Shown: positions 22,920-35,129 of the stretch, one piece after another | Position numbering within the stretch: the stretch's first letter is position 1 | Layout: every line of letters begins with the position of its first letter | Source: Luzula sylvatica | Lineage: Eukaryota; Streptophyta; Magnoliopsida; Poales; Juncaceae | Direction of reading: 5' to 3' | Length of the DNA stretch: 64,000 nucleotides | NCBI GenBank assembly: GCA_946800325.1 | Contig: OX326962.1 | Location: 231,001 to 295,000 of the forward strand | Notes under the pieces: generated by a model | What the model was told of the DNA's origin: nothing | Seen by the model: the letters and a program-made list of their open reading frames with translations, nothing else | The model's database searches: none | Position numbers and translations under genes: made by a program

Positions 22920-24060
22920 TGGATGAAAGTGGGTGTTGAAGGTTCAGCCTCAGTTTCTACTTCAGTTGAGCCTGATGATGATGTCACCACTACATTATGG
23001 CACATGCCACTTGGGCTGGGCATATGTCCGAGCGTGGGATGACCGAGTAGAGTAGAAGAGGTTTGCTTGGTGGTAAGAAAAGAGGAAAGCTTCAATTCTG
23101 TAAGCACTGTGTTCTGGGAAAGCAGACTCGTGTGAGGTTCAGCAGGTCAGTGCATACCACCAAGGGTATTCTTGATTATGTTCACTCGGAGAGGGCCGTC
23201 TTCGAGTCCGCTTAGATCAGGGCACCTAGACCAGACGGCCTCTCCTTCCTCTTTGATCAGCAGTATTGGGATGAGGAACGAAAGAAAACACATTCATCTC
23301 CATTCTGTCGTATGACAAACAATATTCCCTTTTTATCATGAGCATTGCCCTTTCAACGCTACGCCCTTCAATACCATCCGAGTCAGGAAGGAGGCCAAAG
23401 AACTAGTCAAGTAGAGTATACTTCGGCGGCTTGCTCAGAGAGCTTAGGCAAATTAGATATCTAAACTGAAAAATCAAGGATAGGCGGCATTCTGAGCATC
23501 CTTCATCAAACTCCTCTCAAACCTGGTTCAGCCCTACGTTTCAAACATTCCACATCTCGTCTCTCTCTTTCTATGAAATATTGTGCGTAGCTTGAACTCA
23601 TAGGCAGCACAGTACTAGTTGGTACTAAGCTGTATGCTGGAATACATTGGTTGTCAATCCATAAGTCGAGATCTTTACACTCAACATTAGTGCTTTCTCG
23701 CTCCACCTTTTTCCCACAGTGCTGACTGGGTTAACAACAATAATGCTCTCGAACGTCTCGCTAGCCTCCTCTCTAAATGAAAACCAGATAATGACTCGGG
23801 TGACGGCTGACTACTACAGAATTCTCAACTTCCACGGCATTGCCGTAGTGGATGGGGCCGGAGATGACACAGGCATGTTACGGGACTGACTGGCAAAGAC
23901 CCCCGCGGTCATACCAAAAGTGAGAAGGACTTCAGTGACCTAGCTAGTCGGCGTGTTCTATTATCATAGTATGAGATTTTGGACGTTACAACACAGAAGG
24001 CCCTAAAAGGAAGCGCGATTGCTTCGGCGCAGAACACCCAATCGAAGATGAAAGCGAGGT
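22920..24060. other. Intergenic tract
   Basis: Nothing recognised; open frames are under 81 codons. Confidence 0.5.
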
Positions 24061-24067
24061 CTCAGAA

Positions 24068-24083
24068 CCCCGCTGCGCGCCCC
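24068..24083 (-). repeat. 16-bp dispersed element, exact copy
   Basis: CCCCGCTGCGCGCCCC on plus. TCAGAA abuts it on the left and TCATAGAA on the right, a weak direct repeat. It lies about 50 bp before a gypsy RNase H fragment. Confidence 0.95.
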
Positions 24084-24127
24084 TCATAGAAAAATATCTT
24101 CTTAGAAACAGAGGAAAGTAGGGGACG

Positions 24128-24285
24128 AGAAATGGAGAATGTACTTTGATGGAGCCATCAATACAGCTGGTTGTGGGCTAGGGGCAGTTCTGCTTTCTCC
24201 TGAAGGGGACAAGACAAATTGACTTTTGCAGTCAAACTTTGCTTTGGTTTGAAAAATCACATGGCTCCATATGAGGCTTGCGTGC
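24128..24285 (+). mobile_element. Ty3/gypsy RNase H fragment
   Basis: The plus frame reads KWRMYFDGAINTAGCGLGAV then LLSPEGDKTN, the start of gypsy RNase H (usual WxLxFDGAxNxxGxGxGxVLxxPxG), including the first catalytic Asp in FDG. A TGA interrupts it near 24218 and another stop follows. About 50 codons remain. Dead fragment. Confidence 0.82.
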
Positions 24286-25097
24286 ACCTGACTGAGATCG
24301 ATCCATTCACTCCTCTATGGCGACCATAAGCTCCACCGATCATGGTGGTTCACACCGTCGACCCGACCCATAAGAGAGATATTTTAGAGGACTGATTCCT
24401 CCATGACTGAGGATCAATTACCAGTGTGCATATAGAGCATCCGTGCAAATGCCACCAACAACAACCCGTCCTCAATAGTTGGGAATAGAACCACTCTCTC
24501 ATTATTCTCAAAGCGTATATCTTCGGGATTCGCCACTAGGACGTCCCGCCGGGGAGAGTCTTCACTCATTCAAAAGATCACCTGTTTCCTTTTTCACTAT
24601 TTGAGCTGTAAGCGGAGACAGTGAATAAGTGCCAGCACAAACTCTCCGTTGAAGAGCTACGATTTCAGACAAAGTCAACGAGTCTTGAAACTGGGGGCAC
24701 TTGTTATATACCAAACAAATCTGACTAGCCAGTGTGTTCAAACAACACGGACGAACGGGCTCCCCTCCTGATGAATGGCTGGAAAAACTACCTCTATTAT
24801 TCAGTGACCAAGGTGAGAATCAATCAAACTTACGAGAAATCCCAGAGTTCCCACTGAGGCTAGTGTCATAATTCCTTGATAGGAACAGAAATACTGCGAA
24901 AAGAAGAAAGATTGAACATCGGAATAGTCAGCAGAATACCAGAACACTTCGAACTTCTAGGCTGGTTTTTTCTACAAGAAAGAGTTGTTTCTCCTTTTCA
25001 TGTCTTTTGGTCAAAACAAGGCGCCAAAGTCTCCAATCAGTCTCCGATAAGCGCCCGAGCAAGTAGCATGAATGAAATGATGGGATTGGTTTGAAAT

Positions 25098-25113
25098 CCC
25101 CGCTGTGCGCCCC
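25098..25113 (-). repeat. 16-bp dispersed element, A variant (T on plus strand)
   Basis: CCCCGCTGTGCGCCCC on plus, matching the rps3 sense sequence. TGAAAT abuts the left side and TCATGAAAT the right, a 6-bp direct repeat offset by 3 nt. Confidence 0.95.
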
Positions 25114-26106
25114 TCATGAAATGCAAAATCACAGTGGTAGGTAGCACATTCTTGGTCCACTTTTCACTCTCTCTTTGGTAGAATACTAGAATGATTCACC
25201 CGCTCTTTCTTGGAATTTGGAAGAATCCACACTTCTATTTACCAAGTGAGAATTCATGAAAGAAAAATGGATGTGCTCCCGTAAGTACCACCCGTTGAAC
25301 TAAGACAGTCACTCCCAACCTTTTGATTCCACTTCAAGAAGATCTCTTCAAGAAGGATATTTCTAGTATTCAATACAGGTCCTCATCCGCATGAACAAAC
25401 TAGAAAGCCTAGGAGGAGAAGTCCAAAATAATACATGCTCCAAAAGTCTGGGTTTCTAACAGAGACCTTTCTGACATACGCTCTTTTCACATCTTCCCAA
25501 AAGAATTTGCCTTTTGCAGAGAAAATAGAAGCATTCCATAAAGCACCTCTAGCAAGCATTGCAGACGCGGCACCTAACATTGTTTTGAGAAATTGAGATC
25601 CGCTTGCCTTTACTCTACTCACAAATCAAGCATGAAGCATTTATTCATTCGCTCATCTCGGATTGGTCTAAAATGGTCATACTCTAAGATGTCTCCATTA
25701 GCTATAACAGAAATGGATAATGCCATCAGCAATCTCCATTTTGCAGGTCCCTCGGTCTTACTGCACTTCATGACAAAAGAAGGCACCAGAAAGAGTAGAG
25801 AAGGACTGCTTGCTTAGCTATGGATGCTTGTCTTGAAGTGATTTCACCAAAGGAGAAATTCCACTCTTTCTCACGATGGACATACTGACTCTCAATCCAA
25901 TCCATGAGCTTGCTCTTGTGCTGGTGCTGACGAAATGCAAGAAGTGGATTTTCTATTCGGAGTACTTGATTGAGCTAGTGCTTTGTTGAGATGACAGATC
26001 CTGGAGTACTCGTAGACTTCCTTGGCATCGAGCTATCGCTCTGTAGGCTCTAAATCCACTTTGATTCCCCCCGGAAGGTCTCCTGTCGACAGATAGGCTC
26101 GTACTT

Positions 26107-26115
26107 CTGGCGCTT
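26107..26115 (-). repeat. AAGCGCCAG motif copy
   Basis: CTGGCGCTT on plus, extended to CTGGCGCTTCT as in the copy at 61154. Confidence 0.65.
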
Positions 26116-27264
26116 CTTCCTTTTTCAAGTTCTCTCTCTTCATTGATTGATTTCGTTTCCAATGCGCCGAACTGAAAGCGCCCAGAGAAGGCTCCCTCTA
26201 CTTCAAGGGGAATCGAAGAAGGCACTGAAAGAGAGAGTTCAACTGGGGCAAGAAGAACTTCAGGTTCAAAAGATTTCATGAGGTAGCTGGTCTGCCGGTC
26301 GATAAGCAGCAGCCACATCCACCCTTCTCAATTTCCTAGTGGAAACGCATCAACCGATTCAGCCTCACATGCCGGAGACCATATTCTGAATGACAGATTC
26401 GAACTCGCATGTTTCATCACTTTCAACAACCCCAGCAGCAGGGTTCTTCGATCGAGCAGCTAGCTCCTTCACCTTGACTTTTCCGGCCTCCCCCCTTTCG
26501 TCATAAGGCGCGGTTCTTTCATTGCCCTTCCAGGCCCCCAGTTGTCCATTACCAGTTCGCATCTTGGGAACACCACACACCTCCTTTTGTTCGCAAGTTT
26601 GTAGTCAAAAACCAACAATGTTGCCACTAGCTACTTTCAAACTCAAAAGAGGCTCTCACCAAAGCAAGCCAGTAAACAAGTGAGGGCGGGTGCCCAAGAA
26701 TCTCTTAGGTAGCCTTTTCTCGGACAGTCAGGTGAATAACCTACTACGCGCTTTGACCACTACTCAGGGATTAGCTGGGAATCTTATGGTCAGTTAGCTC
26801 TCTATGGCAGTTAATGATTCAATTCTTTCGTATGAGATTTCTCTGAGTAAGACGAGAGGTTTGTGAAGTATATCGACAGTCAGAGTAGGGATTGCTGCTT
26901 TTCTTAATTCGAAAGGAAATAGTTGGAAAGGAGTTCACCTCTAGAATAGCTATGACTTTCTGTTTCAGCTTAGGGCTAGGCTAGGTCTAACTTCACAGGG
27001 AAAGAATAGGCTGAGCGTCTTATTGCCGCGGGTGTCACCGCTGGAATGGCTAGTTTATATGTGACCTGTATGGATTCATTCTCCGAGATGGTAAACGCCT
27101 GAGATGACTTGTTGGACAAGGAAGCTTGAATAAGAACTCTTGCTTTGTCCTATTCATAGGACCTGTCACCGGACGAGACTGATTGTTTATGCGAACTTTA
27201 TGATCAAAATAGTCCAAAGGTCATTTTCATGGGCAAAGATTCCCTGTTGTTGCCAATGCGCCGA

Positions 27265-27280
27265 GGGGCGCGCAGCGGGG
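27265..27280 (+). repeat. 16-bp dispersed element, exact copy
   Basis: Exact copy. GCCAAT occurs 7 nt to the left (27252-27257) and immediately to the right (27281-27286), a possible offset duplication. Confidence 0.95.
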
Positions 27281-28419
27281 GCCAATAAACGTGCTATACA
27301 TTGAGATTTTGGTCGCTTTTGTTCACTAGTCAAAACAGAAAGGATATCCTCAACTTATAGAAATTCCACTGAAGCCATTTCATGTCTTTGCGGCCAGAAT
27401 CCACAAATCAAAACTATCTTCGACATACCTTTGTGAAGCATATAGCTCGACCCAGCTTTTCCAGGCCTAGACAGGACCTTTTGTCAGTTTCGTTTCCGCG
27501 TCAACCAACCACCATGAGATTATGTTTTTGGCATCAGTTCCTTCCTATAGTGACTATAGAGAACCTTCCTGACACACATGCAATTCGAATTTCTTTCTCC
27601 ATTGTCTTTCGCTCGGTGCGTCTTCTCCCGAGTGGAGGTAGGGATTCGACTGATTGATCCATCCATACTCAAATTCATTACTCAATCTCCTAGTCCTGCC
27701 TAATTTCCGTACCTATTAGAAAATAAACTCCTTATTTTGACCCCCTGCCTTGGTCGCTTAACAACTCGTTCTACCCTTGACCCCACTGGCCTCTTCTTTC
27801 GTAATCTGATTTCCTTCTTTCTATTGAATTCGCTTTTCCGATAGAGCGAGGAGTTGGGGTATATAGTTCTTTTGGACTGATCTCTTTCATCTCTCTTTTT
27901 GACTTTGACCTATGGAGAGGTCCGCGGGGTCAGATTCTTTCTTGTCTCATTGGGTAATGAAGGAATCCACGTTCACCAAACTATTGGCGAGGAGAATAGG
28001 GCAAATTCCAACAGAATAGATAAGGGTTCGTCACCTCCATCTGCTTTGAGAGGGGCTAGTTCGATATACGACCGCTTACCCCCATTCCCAGACTTTGGAG
28101 ATTACTCTCGTTGTCCTCATTGAACCAATCCTGACTGTTTCCGTCCACACCAAAACACGATTCGTTACTTCGGTTTCAGAGTTCACTAAATTGCTCATTT
28201 TGAGTCTGAGCTTAACTCCACGGAACCATTCACCATGTTCGTTCCGACGAAGACCTCTTCTGGGGGGGAAAGCTCTTCCATTTCTTCTTTTTATGGCTGA
28301 CTCGCTTTGTAATTAGGAGTTCTGAGTGAATGTGCTTCCTTCTCTTAGTGCCGTAGTTGAGAGGAGCAAGTCACGTAGTTAGTTCCGAGTGCCGACTTCC
28401 GATACCCCGGAAGAAGTGA

Positions 28420-28435
28420 GGGGCGCACAGCGGGG
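28420..28435 (+). repeat. 16-bp dispersed element, A variant
   Basis: GGGGCGCACAGCGGGG, A before and C after. Confidence 0.95.
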
Positions 28436-29152
28436 CTCGGCAAAGTGCGCTAGTGAGGGGGTACGAGACTTCCGGTATGGAGCCGGAGGTAGGCCATTCT
28501 GTTTTCCGTCAGATTCCAGATCAAAGAGAGGACCAACTCAGATAGGTTTTCACAGCAAAGGCACCCCCATTGCGGGGCAAGGGAGCTGCTAGGATAGGCC
28601 ATTTTTCCACAATGTTCGGGCTAGGTTCGTGCATTCCATTATCGCGGCAAAAGAAGGGGCGTATCGAGAGCCTAAATCTTGGGACCTTGAGCACACTCCT
28701 CTTTAATAGCAAATAAGACTTTCGTCCTTTTTCGATAGTCCGCTCGCTTGAGTGAACTACCTTTCTTGACTTATTATGTGCTCGCTTACTTCACACCTCC
28801 CTTTCACACCAATAATAGATAGGACCAGAGACATTCCGCCTTGACATGCTAGGATTTTGTCCACAAATGTATCAGCATGCTTTCCAACCTCGACATGGAG
28901 ATCAAGATGGAATAGCTAATAAGACAAGCTATTAACAGATATGCTGGATCTAAGAGTTTATATACCTACCTTACTCTTACCGGCAATGCAGCTACCTTTT
29001 TCTACATAGAGTTTGAGGGCGATACCCCCATGCAGTCTTATTTCCGTACCACCTAGGGTCTACCTATCCAATTTGACAGCCAATCTCTTGTGTAGGTATC
29101 CTCCTGAACTTCAGGGCGAGTTAGCTAAAGCTAAGCATTTCCAAATGGAGTT

Positions 29153-29168
29153 CCCCGCTGCGCGCCCC
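29153..29168 (-). repeat. 16-bp dispersed element with flanking near-perfect direct repeat
   Basis: Exact CCCCGCTGCGCGCCCC. The left flank is AAATGGAGT followed by one T; the right flank begins AAATTGGAGT. This is the best target-duplication-like flank in the window, differing by a single inserted T. Confidence 0.95.
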
Positions 29169-30833
29169 AAATTGGAGTCCATCCCGTTGCCAACGCTTCT
29201 TCGCCAACGGCACGGTGAGACATGATTACTAGCAATTTCACTTATGTTCCTGAGTTATAGAAAACAATCCGAACTGAATGCTATATAAAGAAGGATATTG
29301 AACTAGAGTGAGTTCAGATTCTCTTCATGAATCAATAGAAATCCTTATTTTTGATTTCCCATGTCTTGAGAAAGATTGGTAGAGAGCTCTTCTTATCTTA
29401 TAACCAACTTGAATAAAAGAGAGTCTAAAGGGAACGGCGCTGTAGTGAAGAAGGAGGGTCACCTCAGAAGCATACCAAAATTCGACTAGGACGGATTGAA
29501 GTAAAGTGAGTTAAGACTTTCACCTGAAGCATATACGCAGCACACGTTTCAGTTCGCTAAGTTCGTACTTCTACTAGAACCGTTTTGAGTTCTTTTTTCA
29601 TTGAGCCAAACTGAGGGAACTGCCCTTCTGTCTCATTATGGTCCAGTCTATTATAAACCATATTGACAATGGAATGCAGAATAGAATAATTGCCAATTTC
29701 AGATTTCCCTAGACTGATGATGATAGTAAGCGCGAATGCATCCAATAGGCAAGTCAGAATGGCATGATTAGCTAGTGCGGAAGCATTTCCCTCTTCAATC
29801 CCTATGAATAATCCCAAGGCCGGCGGAAGAAGGAAGGATTCCTTTAGTGCCATACGGGGCATTAGAAATCTAACTAACCTTTCAGATGTTCAGTTCATCC
29901 GCTTGACCGTAGTGAGCGGAATAGGAAGACGGGAGTGGCAAATCAAACCTGAATTCCGGGTATAGTACGTTGAGTCAACAGCTCCGAACTGAGACAAAGA
30001 ATGGGCAAAGAGATGCGAAGCTACGATCGCTCATGTTGGAAAAGGATTCCTCAATCCAGTTCGTGTTCTAAGGAATGGAAAGTGCTTTGGTAACTCCCTT
30101 TTTCCAGGATTCTCTTTCTAACAGATAAGAAAGCGGGGTATTGCGAATAACTCGAATAAGCGATCGAATGAGAAGAGGGAACCGCAAGGTTGAAGGTCGT
30201 TTCTAAGCGAGTCAAGTAGCGATGGTGGGGTGGATCTATAGGCTTTTGACATCCGTTACAATACAAGCCCTTGGAATGACTGGAATGACTGACCCTCGTG
30301 GAAGTCTGACACTGCTGAATGAGTTGCATCATTCAATATGTCAACCTCATGGGCAAAGCTGCTTTGCTGTATCAGATTACTGGAGAGATCGTTCAGTTAG
30401 ATACGCGACACCAAGCATATCTATGAAATCTTTCACTCCTGCAGCCGCGCTTTCCGAGCCGGGTCGTCTGTCTGTTCACGTTCTTTTGCCGCGTTTGTCT
30501 TGATTCAAAGAACTAGTCTCGTCATACTTCTTTTGGTACTTATTAAAGGAAGGTGTCAACCTGGCGGGCCACATATAGGCTACCTCGCTCATTAGTCAAT
30601 CTATCTTACCCTACATGGTCAGTCCTTGAGATTGCTTTTCTTTGGGATGTCGTCCAGAATGAGGATCCAGTCATGCAGGAGGTGAATGAATTATCCCATC
30701 CCAAGCTTGATAGCAAAGAATCCTACGCCTGGGGGCTTGCCTTGGTATTATATCTTCAAGCGTCTAAGTTTGCGCAGTATCAGACAAGGTAATGTCTTTC
30801 CGACTTCCTGATCTTTGAAAACTAATCAGAGCA

Positions 30834-30849
30834 GGGGCGCGCAGCGGGG
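30834..30849 (+). repeat. 16-bp dispersed element, exact copy
   Basis: Exact copy, A before and G after. Confidence 0.95.
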
Positions 30850-31409
30850 GTCAAGAACAACTTTGGGACAACAGAAATATGATCAACTTGCCACAGTTTC
30901 ATAGCATAATAGCGCCGAGGGGGTAGGATCGGTCAGAAGACAGAGGTGGCTTGGCACTCGGTACAGCTTTGATTGGGAGGAGTAGGTCCTATAGCTTAGA
31001 GAAGTGGTCAAATACACTGGTATGAGAGAATAGGGCTAGAGAATAATGACTTTCAGAATAAGCTTTGAAAGAAAGACAAAAAGAAGTGCATTACCTTTTG
31101 AATAGAAGAATAGGAGAGTAGTAGTTTCAGCTCAGGTAGTAGTTGAAGTGAGGGTAGTACTTCTGAGGACTCACATTGGCATTAGTAGCAGTATAGCGCT
31201 TGGGTGTGGGACTAAGGCCAAGGAAAGGAGATCTTTTCTTGCTTTTGAAAGAAAAAAACACCCTTCTTTCCTCTCTTTCTTTGCTCTTGTCTTTTATTCT
31301 GGATGGTTATATCAAGTTTTGAATTCAATATAGTATTCTTGTCTTTGCTGTGACTAGTCAAAGTTCTTTTGAATGAGGTAAGATTTTCTATAGTTTAATG
31401 AGTTGATGA

Positions 31410-31425
31410 GGGGCGCGCAGCGGGG
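31410..31425 (+). repeat. 16-bp dispersed element, exact copy
   Basis: Exact copy with A on both flanks. Confidence 0.95.
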
Positions 31426-32785
31426 ATCCTGTTATCCACCTCCGAATAGTAATTGCCGTCTTGTCCATTGATCTGGATAAATCATATCGAGGGTACTGAA
31501 AGTTGCCTCTTCATAAGCGGAAAGCTCAGAAATGATATGCGAAGGCTGCCAGGGATAAGACCGCCAGAGATATCCCCTCATCCGATCTCTTTCGTCAAGT
31601 CAAGTATGTACGTCTAGGATTCCTCTCCAGTAGATTGAGGTCGTCTTTGTGACGCGAGAGCACCTCCGTCTGGTTCCCGATCATGCGTGTATTTGCCCAC
31701 CAACAACTATTCCTTCTGCCGCTTGTCGTCAGCATGCCTTTCGAGTTTACTAAGCTTGATCTTTCCACCAGATTTCCTTTTTTCCGGGAATGAAATATTG
31801 GATTCACCAGAGGAAGAAGCAAAGTCCCGGCCGAAGAGTTAGATTGGAATTTCTTTCTCAAGAATGGCTGGAGGTATGCAACTATAAGCGTGGTCATCCT
31901 ATACTCTTCTTGGTTATCCTTGATTTCTCAGTAATTGGTCTTGAAGTAGCTAGCTATAGGATCATACCAAGGTAGAGGGAAGGGATTTATATAGTTTCAG
32001 TAATGTGACCTCCAGATAATATAGCTACATGGATGGAAGGCACCGATTACCGTAGAAATTTCCACCTAGAGGTAAAGCAAGCTCTTCCAGTTGACTTATG
32101 ATTGTCAAGTAGTATCTATCAGTCTATAAGCTTTGATCACTGGCTTTAGTACAACTATTGGATTCTTTTCTTTATCTCGCTCGGGAACAGGCTTTCTTTT
32201 CCTATGAGTCGGACCCTATTTACCCGGTCGCCTTTTCCTATCAATTCCGTAGCGTAGACCTCTGATCCCAGAAACTCGTACGCTCGCTGTACACCTCTTC
32301 CCTAGATCTTCTGCCAGCCAATCTCTCTTTGGATCGCCATTACTTCTCCCAATACTGAACTTCTCGTAGGAACAAGGGTCACACAGAACACTAAAATAGA
32401 ATCCACCTCTTTCCTTTCCCACGAACAGATCCACTCCAAAAGTTGATGGGGTATAAGAACCCGCATATTACCCTATTGGGACACCTGAATCACGATATCT
32501 GTGAAAGCCGGTCCATCTGTACACATCGATTAACCCAGTCACTCACATCTATCCCAGACAATCTTTCCGCTCCTCCCACATCGAAGTCTTCTTTGCTTGT
32601 ACCCCTTACTCTCTTTTGAGTACCGACCTTGGTGCCGGAACCTACTCTGACACCTGACTTGACTCGTCTCGTAAGCACTCCTTCCTATCACTAGAATCAC
32701 AAGACCCCCGCTTCGTGAGAGTGGATGATAAGGCAGCAGCGAAAGAATCCGAAAAGAGAAAGCAACATTGTTTGACAAAGCCATT

Positions 32786-32802
32786 TATATATATATATGT
32801 TC
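32786..32802. repeat. Short TA microsatellite
   Basis: About seven TA dinucleotides in a row. Confidence 0.7.
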
Positions 32803-32938
32803 CCACGAGAATCACTCGTAGCCATAGTCTATCCCTGAATTTAATCAACTGGAAGGACATAACCCAGAGCCCTTCCAGGTGACTTCGCTCTTCATTTCAA
32901 TCTGGGCAAAGGGAAAGAATAGGAATATAAAAGAAGTA

Positions 32939-32954
32939 GGGGCGCGCAGCGGGG
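32939..32954 (+). repeat. 16-bp dispersed element, exact copy
   Basis: Exact copy; left flank AAGAAGTA, right flank AGTTTCC. Confidence 0.95.
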
Positions 32955-33210
32955 AGTTTCCGTCCCAATAGAGCTAGTCTAAGTCACAGTAGTTCTTTCC
33001 CTAGATCTTGTTGGTCTCAGTATTTTTCCTTTTGTCTCCCCAAATATACCAAATATGCGCTTTCTCAGTAGTCTCCTTTGAAGAAAAAGCGCCGATAAGG
33101 AAGGTGAGCTAGTTGTGGGTAAAGGGAAAAAAAGCCAAGAAGTTCTCTCGGTGGCGGATTCTAGGGCCTTGAGAGAAGTCAGATTCTTTCTCTCCAGATT
33201 CCGCTAGCAA

Positions 33211-33226
33211 GGGGCGCGCAGCGGGG
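33211..33226 (+). repeat. 16-bp dispersed element, exact copy
   Basis: Exact copy with A on both flanks, 272 bp from the previous one. Confidence 0.95.
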
Positions 33227-34107
33227 AATCTAGATCAAATCAAGTCCGTAGAAGCCCAGAATTCTGAGAATTAGCCCATATTATTACTTAACTAGAACGA
33301 ATATGAATATATAATTAGAATAGGGTCAGCATAGCAAGTAGCTCAGTGGAAGTTCCACGGGTCAGATTGGGATGCTGATCGCAAACCTATTCAATACTAA
33401 TACTCTAGGATCACTGAACCTGGCGGACTTGTAGGCCAAAGAATATGAACAAACTAGTATTGACTCCGGTGAACTTGAATCTTGATCCTCTCCAGCCTGA
33501 CTGGAACTCACTTTCTGAAAATACCGCTCCAGGCTAGAGAAAATCTCGGCTATTACTGAACTCAAAAGATTCGATTTGTCTTCCCCGTAAAAAGCACTGG
33601 ATCACTCCGCCTCAGGTCATCACTCTTGGTATTACTTTTCGTCCCATTCGTCCTACCTCTTCTTTGTCGTCTCATTGGAAGTGCTTTCCCTATAGGAAAA
33701 TACTATGGAAACACCTTTTCTAGTTGTTCTGGCCTTGAAAACGAGTCGGAAGAATCTGAAAACAAAGAAGAATCTTCATCCCCATTTCTTTCTGTTCCAG
33801 AGGTAGCATCAATTACTTGATTAGGAGTTTACAATGCACATTTGCCAGCGATTTCATACAAACCTTGAGAAAAGCTTGAATTAGGCTGACTGGCGAATCT
33901 AGTCTTCTATCAACTTCCTGCCTAGAATCCTGAGAGGTTAATAACCAGGCTGATCGAGTCTCGTGCATCATCAAAGTTGTTTGCTTCCGCCTAGGATTAT
34001 GGCTCATTTACCGGGAAAACCAGAAGAGGAAGAATCGGATTCGTACTTTAGATGCCTAGCCCAAATGTTCGTCCTCGATTTTCCCCGCACAACGAAGAAA
34101 TTGACCT

Positions 34108-34123
34108 CTCCGCTGCGCGCCCC
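34108..34123 (-). repeat. 16-bp dispersed element, diverged copy
   Basis: Reads CTCCGCTGCGCGCCCC on plus: one C to T change in the outer C tract. It is the only copy with damage in a G/C tract, and lies about 500 bp beyond the rpl16 stop. Confidence 0.85.
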
Positions 34124-34616
34124 TGCTCTGGCAGCTGAATATCCAAGCCCTTTGGCTCGTTCGTAGAAGCCAAATCGGTCGAATTTCATAGATGTTTTTG
34201 TTCACACTTGCTCAGAAAAAACCTTGCCCCTTCAAAGGACCTCAGTTTAAGAAGTTTTGGCCATACGAGGAAATTGACTCTCTTTCAGCACGCACCTACA
34301 AACTCCACTTCAGACCGGTGATGAGGCCAACACATAGCCTGAATTGGCGGACGGACTTTCGAATGCTGAATCCTACGCAACCAGCCTATCCCGCCCGGCA
34401 AGGGCAAGCAACGTATAGGGAAGCTCAATCAATCTCTTCTCTTTCTTATTCTTGATTATCTCACTGGCGGACCGGGCCGGAAAAGTGAAACCGTCACTCA
34501 TGTCTCAGGATCTTAGGCCTGGAACAAGAAGGGCCAATTTCGGCCAACCCCCACTGAAGGAAACAAACTGCGCCTCGTCGAGAGTCCCGGACCCCTTTCC
34601 CCACCTTCCAATTACG

Positions 34617-35129
34617 TTACGACCACTGAACAAACTTGGTTGACGAACGTAGTTTATGCGCCGCTAATCTAGCGGCTTGTCGAGCATTTGACAAACTCAC
34701 ACCATCCATTTCAAATAGGATTTGTCCCGTGGACACACGAGCAATCCAACCCGTAGGATTTCCTTTTCCTCTGCCCATTCTCACTTCTGTGGGTTTACCC
34801 GTAATAGGGAGATCTGCGAAAACTCTGACCCATATCTTACCATTTCTTCGGAATTGCCCGCTCATAGCACGATTGAATTGTCCGATTAGAGCCCTACGCG
34901 CTGCTTCAATGGCTCGATATGAAAGACGACCAGCTCGTAAACTTTTGATGCCATATCTTCCAAAACCAAGTTGTGTACCGTCCGGTTCGCAACCCCGTAT
35001 ATATCTGCATTTACTATATTTACTAAATTTGGTACGTTTCGGATATAGCACGTCCCTTCTTAAGACTATATGAGATCCGCACTTTGACACCTGAAATTCC
35101 GTAACGAGTAGAGACTTCCGCAGGAGCAT
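34617..35129 (-). CDS. rpl16: Mitochondrial ribosomal protein L16
   Basis: Large-subunit mitoribosomal protein L16, which sits near the A-site and contacts tRNA. The C-terminal two-thirds is almost textbook plant mitochondrial L16: [57 protein letters not shown], and the end STKFVQWS. The ATG at 35129 gives 170 residues beginning [18 protein letters not shown], close to the usual 171. In-frame ATGs at 35153 and 35171 are also possible, and some plants use GUG. It overlaps the end of rps3 by 107 bp in another frame, the normal arrangement for this pair, so the two are surely co-transcribed. The N-terminal half (for example [15 protein letters not shown]) differs somewhat from what I recall of other species, but no break is visible. 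Confidence 0.95.
   Translation of the reverse strand: MLLRKSLLVTEFQVSKCGSHIVLRRDVLYPKRTKFSKYSKCRYIRGCEPDGTQLGFGRYGIKSLRAGRLSYRAIEAARRALIGQFNRAMSGQFRRNGKIWVRVFADLPITGKPTEVRMGRGKGNPTGWIARVSTGQILFEMDGVSLSNARQAARLAAHKLRSSTKFVQWS

Larger units (their letters stand above)
24290..34616. other. Long intergenic tract, accessory
   Basis: No gene recognised in about 10 kb. Open frames reach 121 codons (25953-26318 minus); others are 29557-29862 minus (101 codons), 31595-31897 minus (100 codons) and 30222-30503 plus (93 codons), none with a known motif. The tract carries nine copies of the 16-bp element and a short TA microsatellite near 32786. Confidence 0.6.

Noticed and set aside
33325..33400. tRNA-like start with GTAGCTCAGTGG
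   Set aside because: No matching T-arm, anticodon stem or acceptor pairing could be found.
34636..35073. 145-codon plus frame opposite rpl16
   Set aside because: Antisense shadow of rpl16 and the rps3 end.
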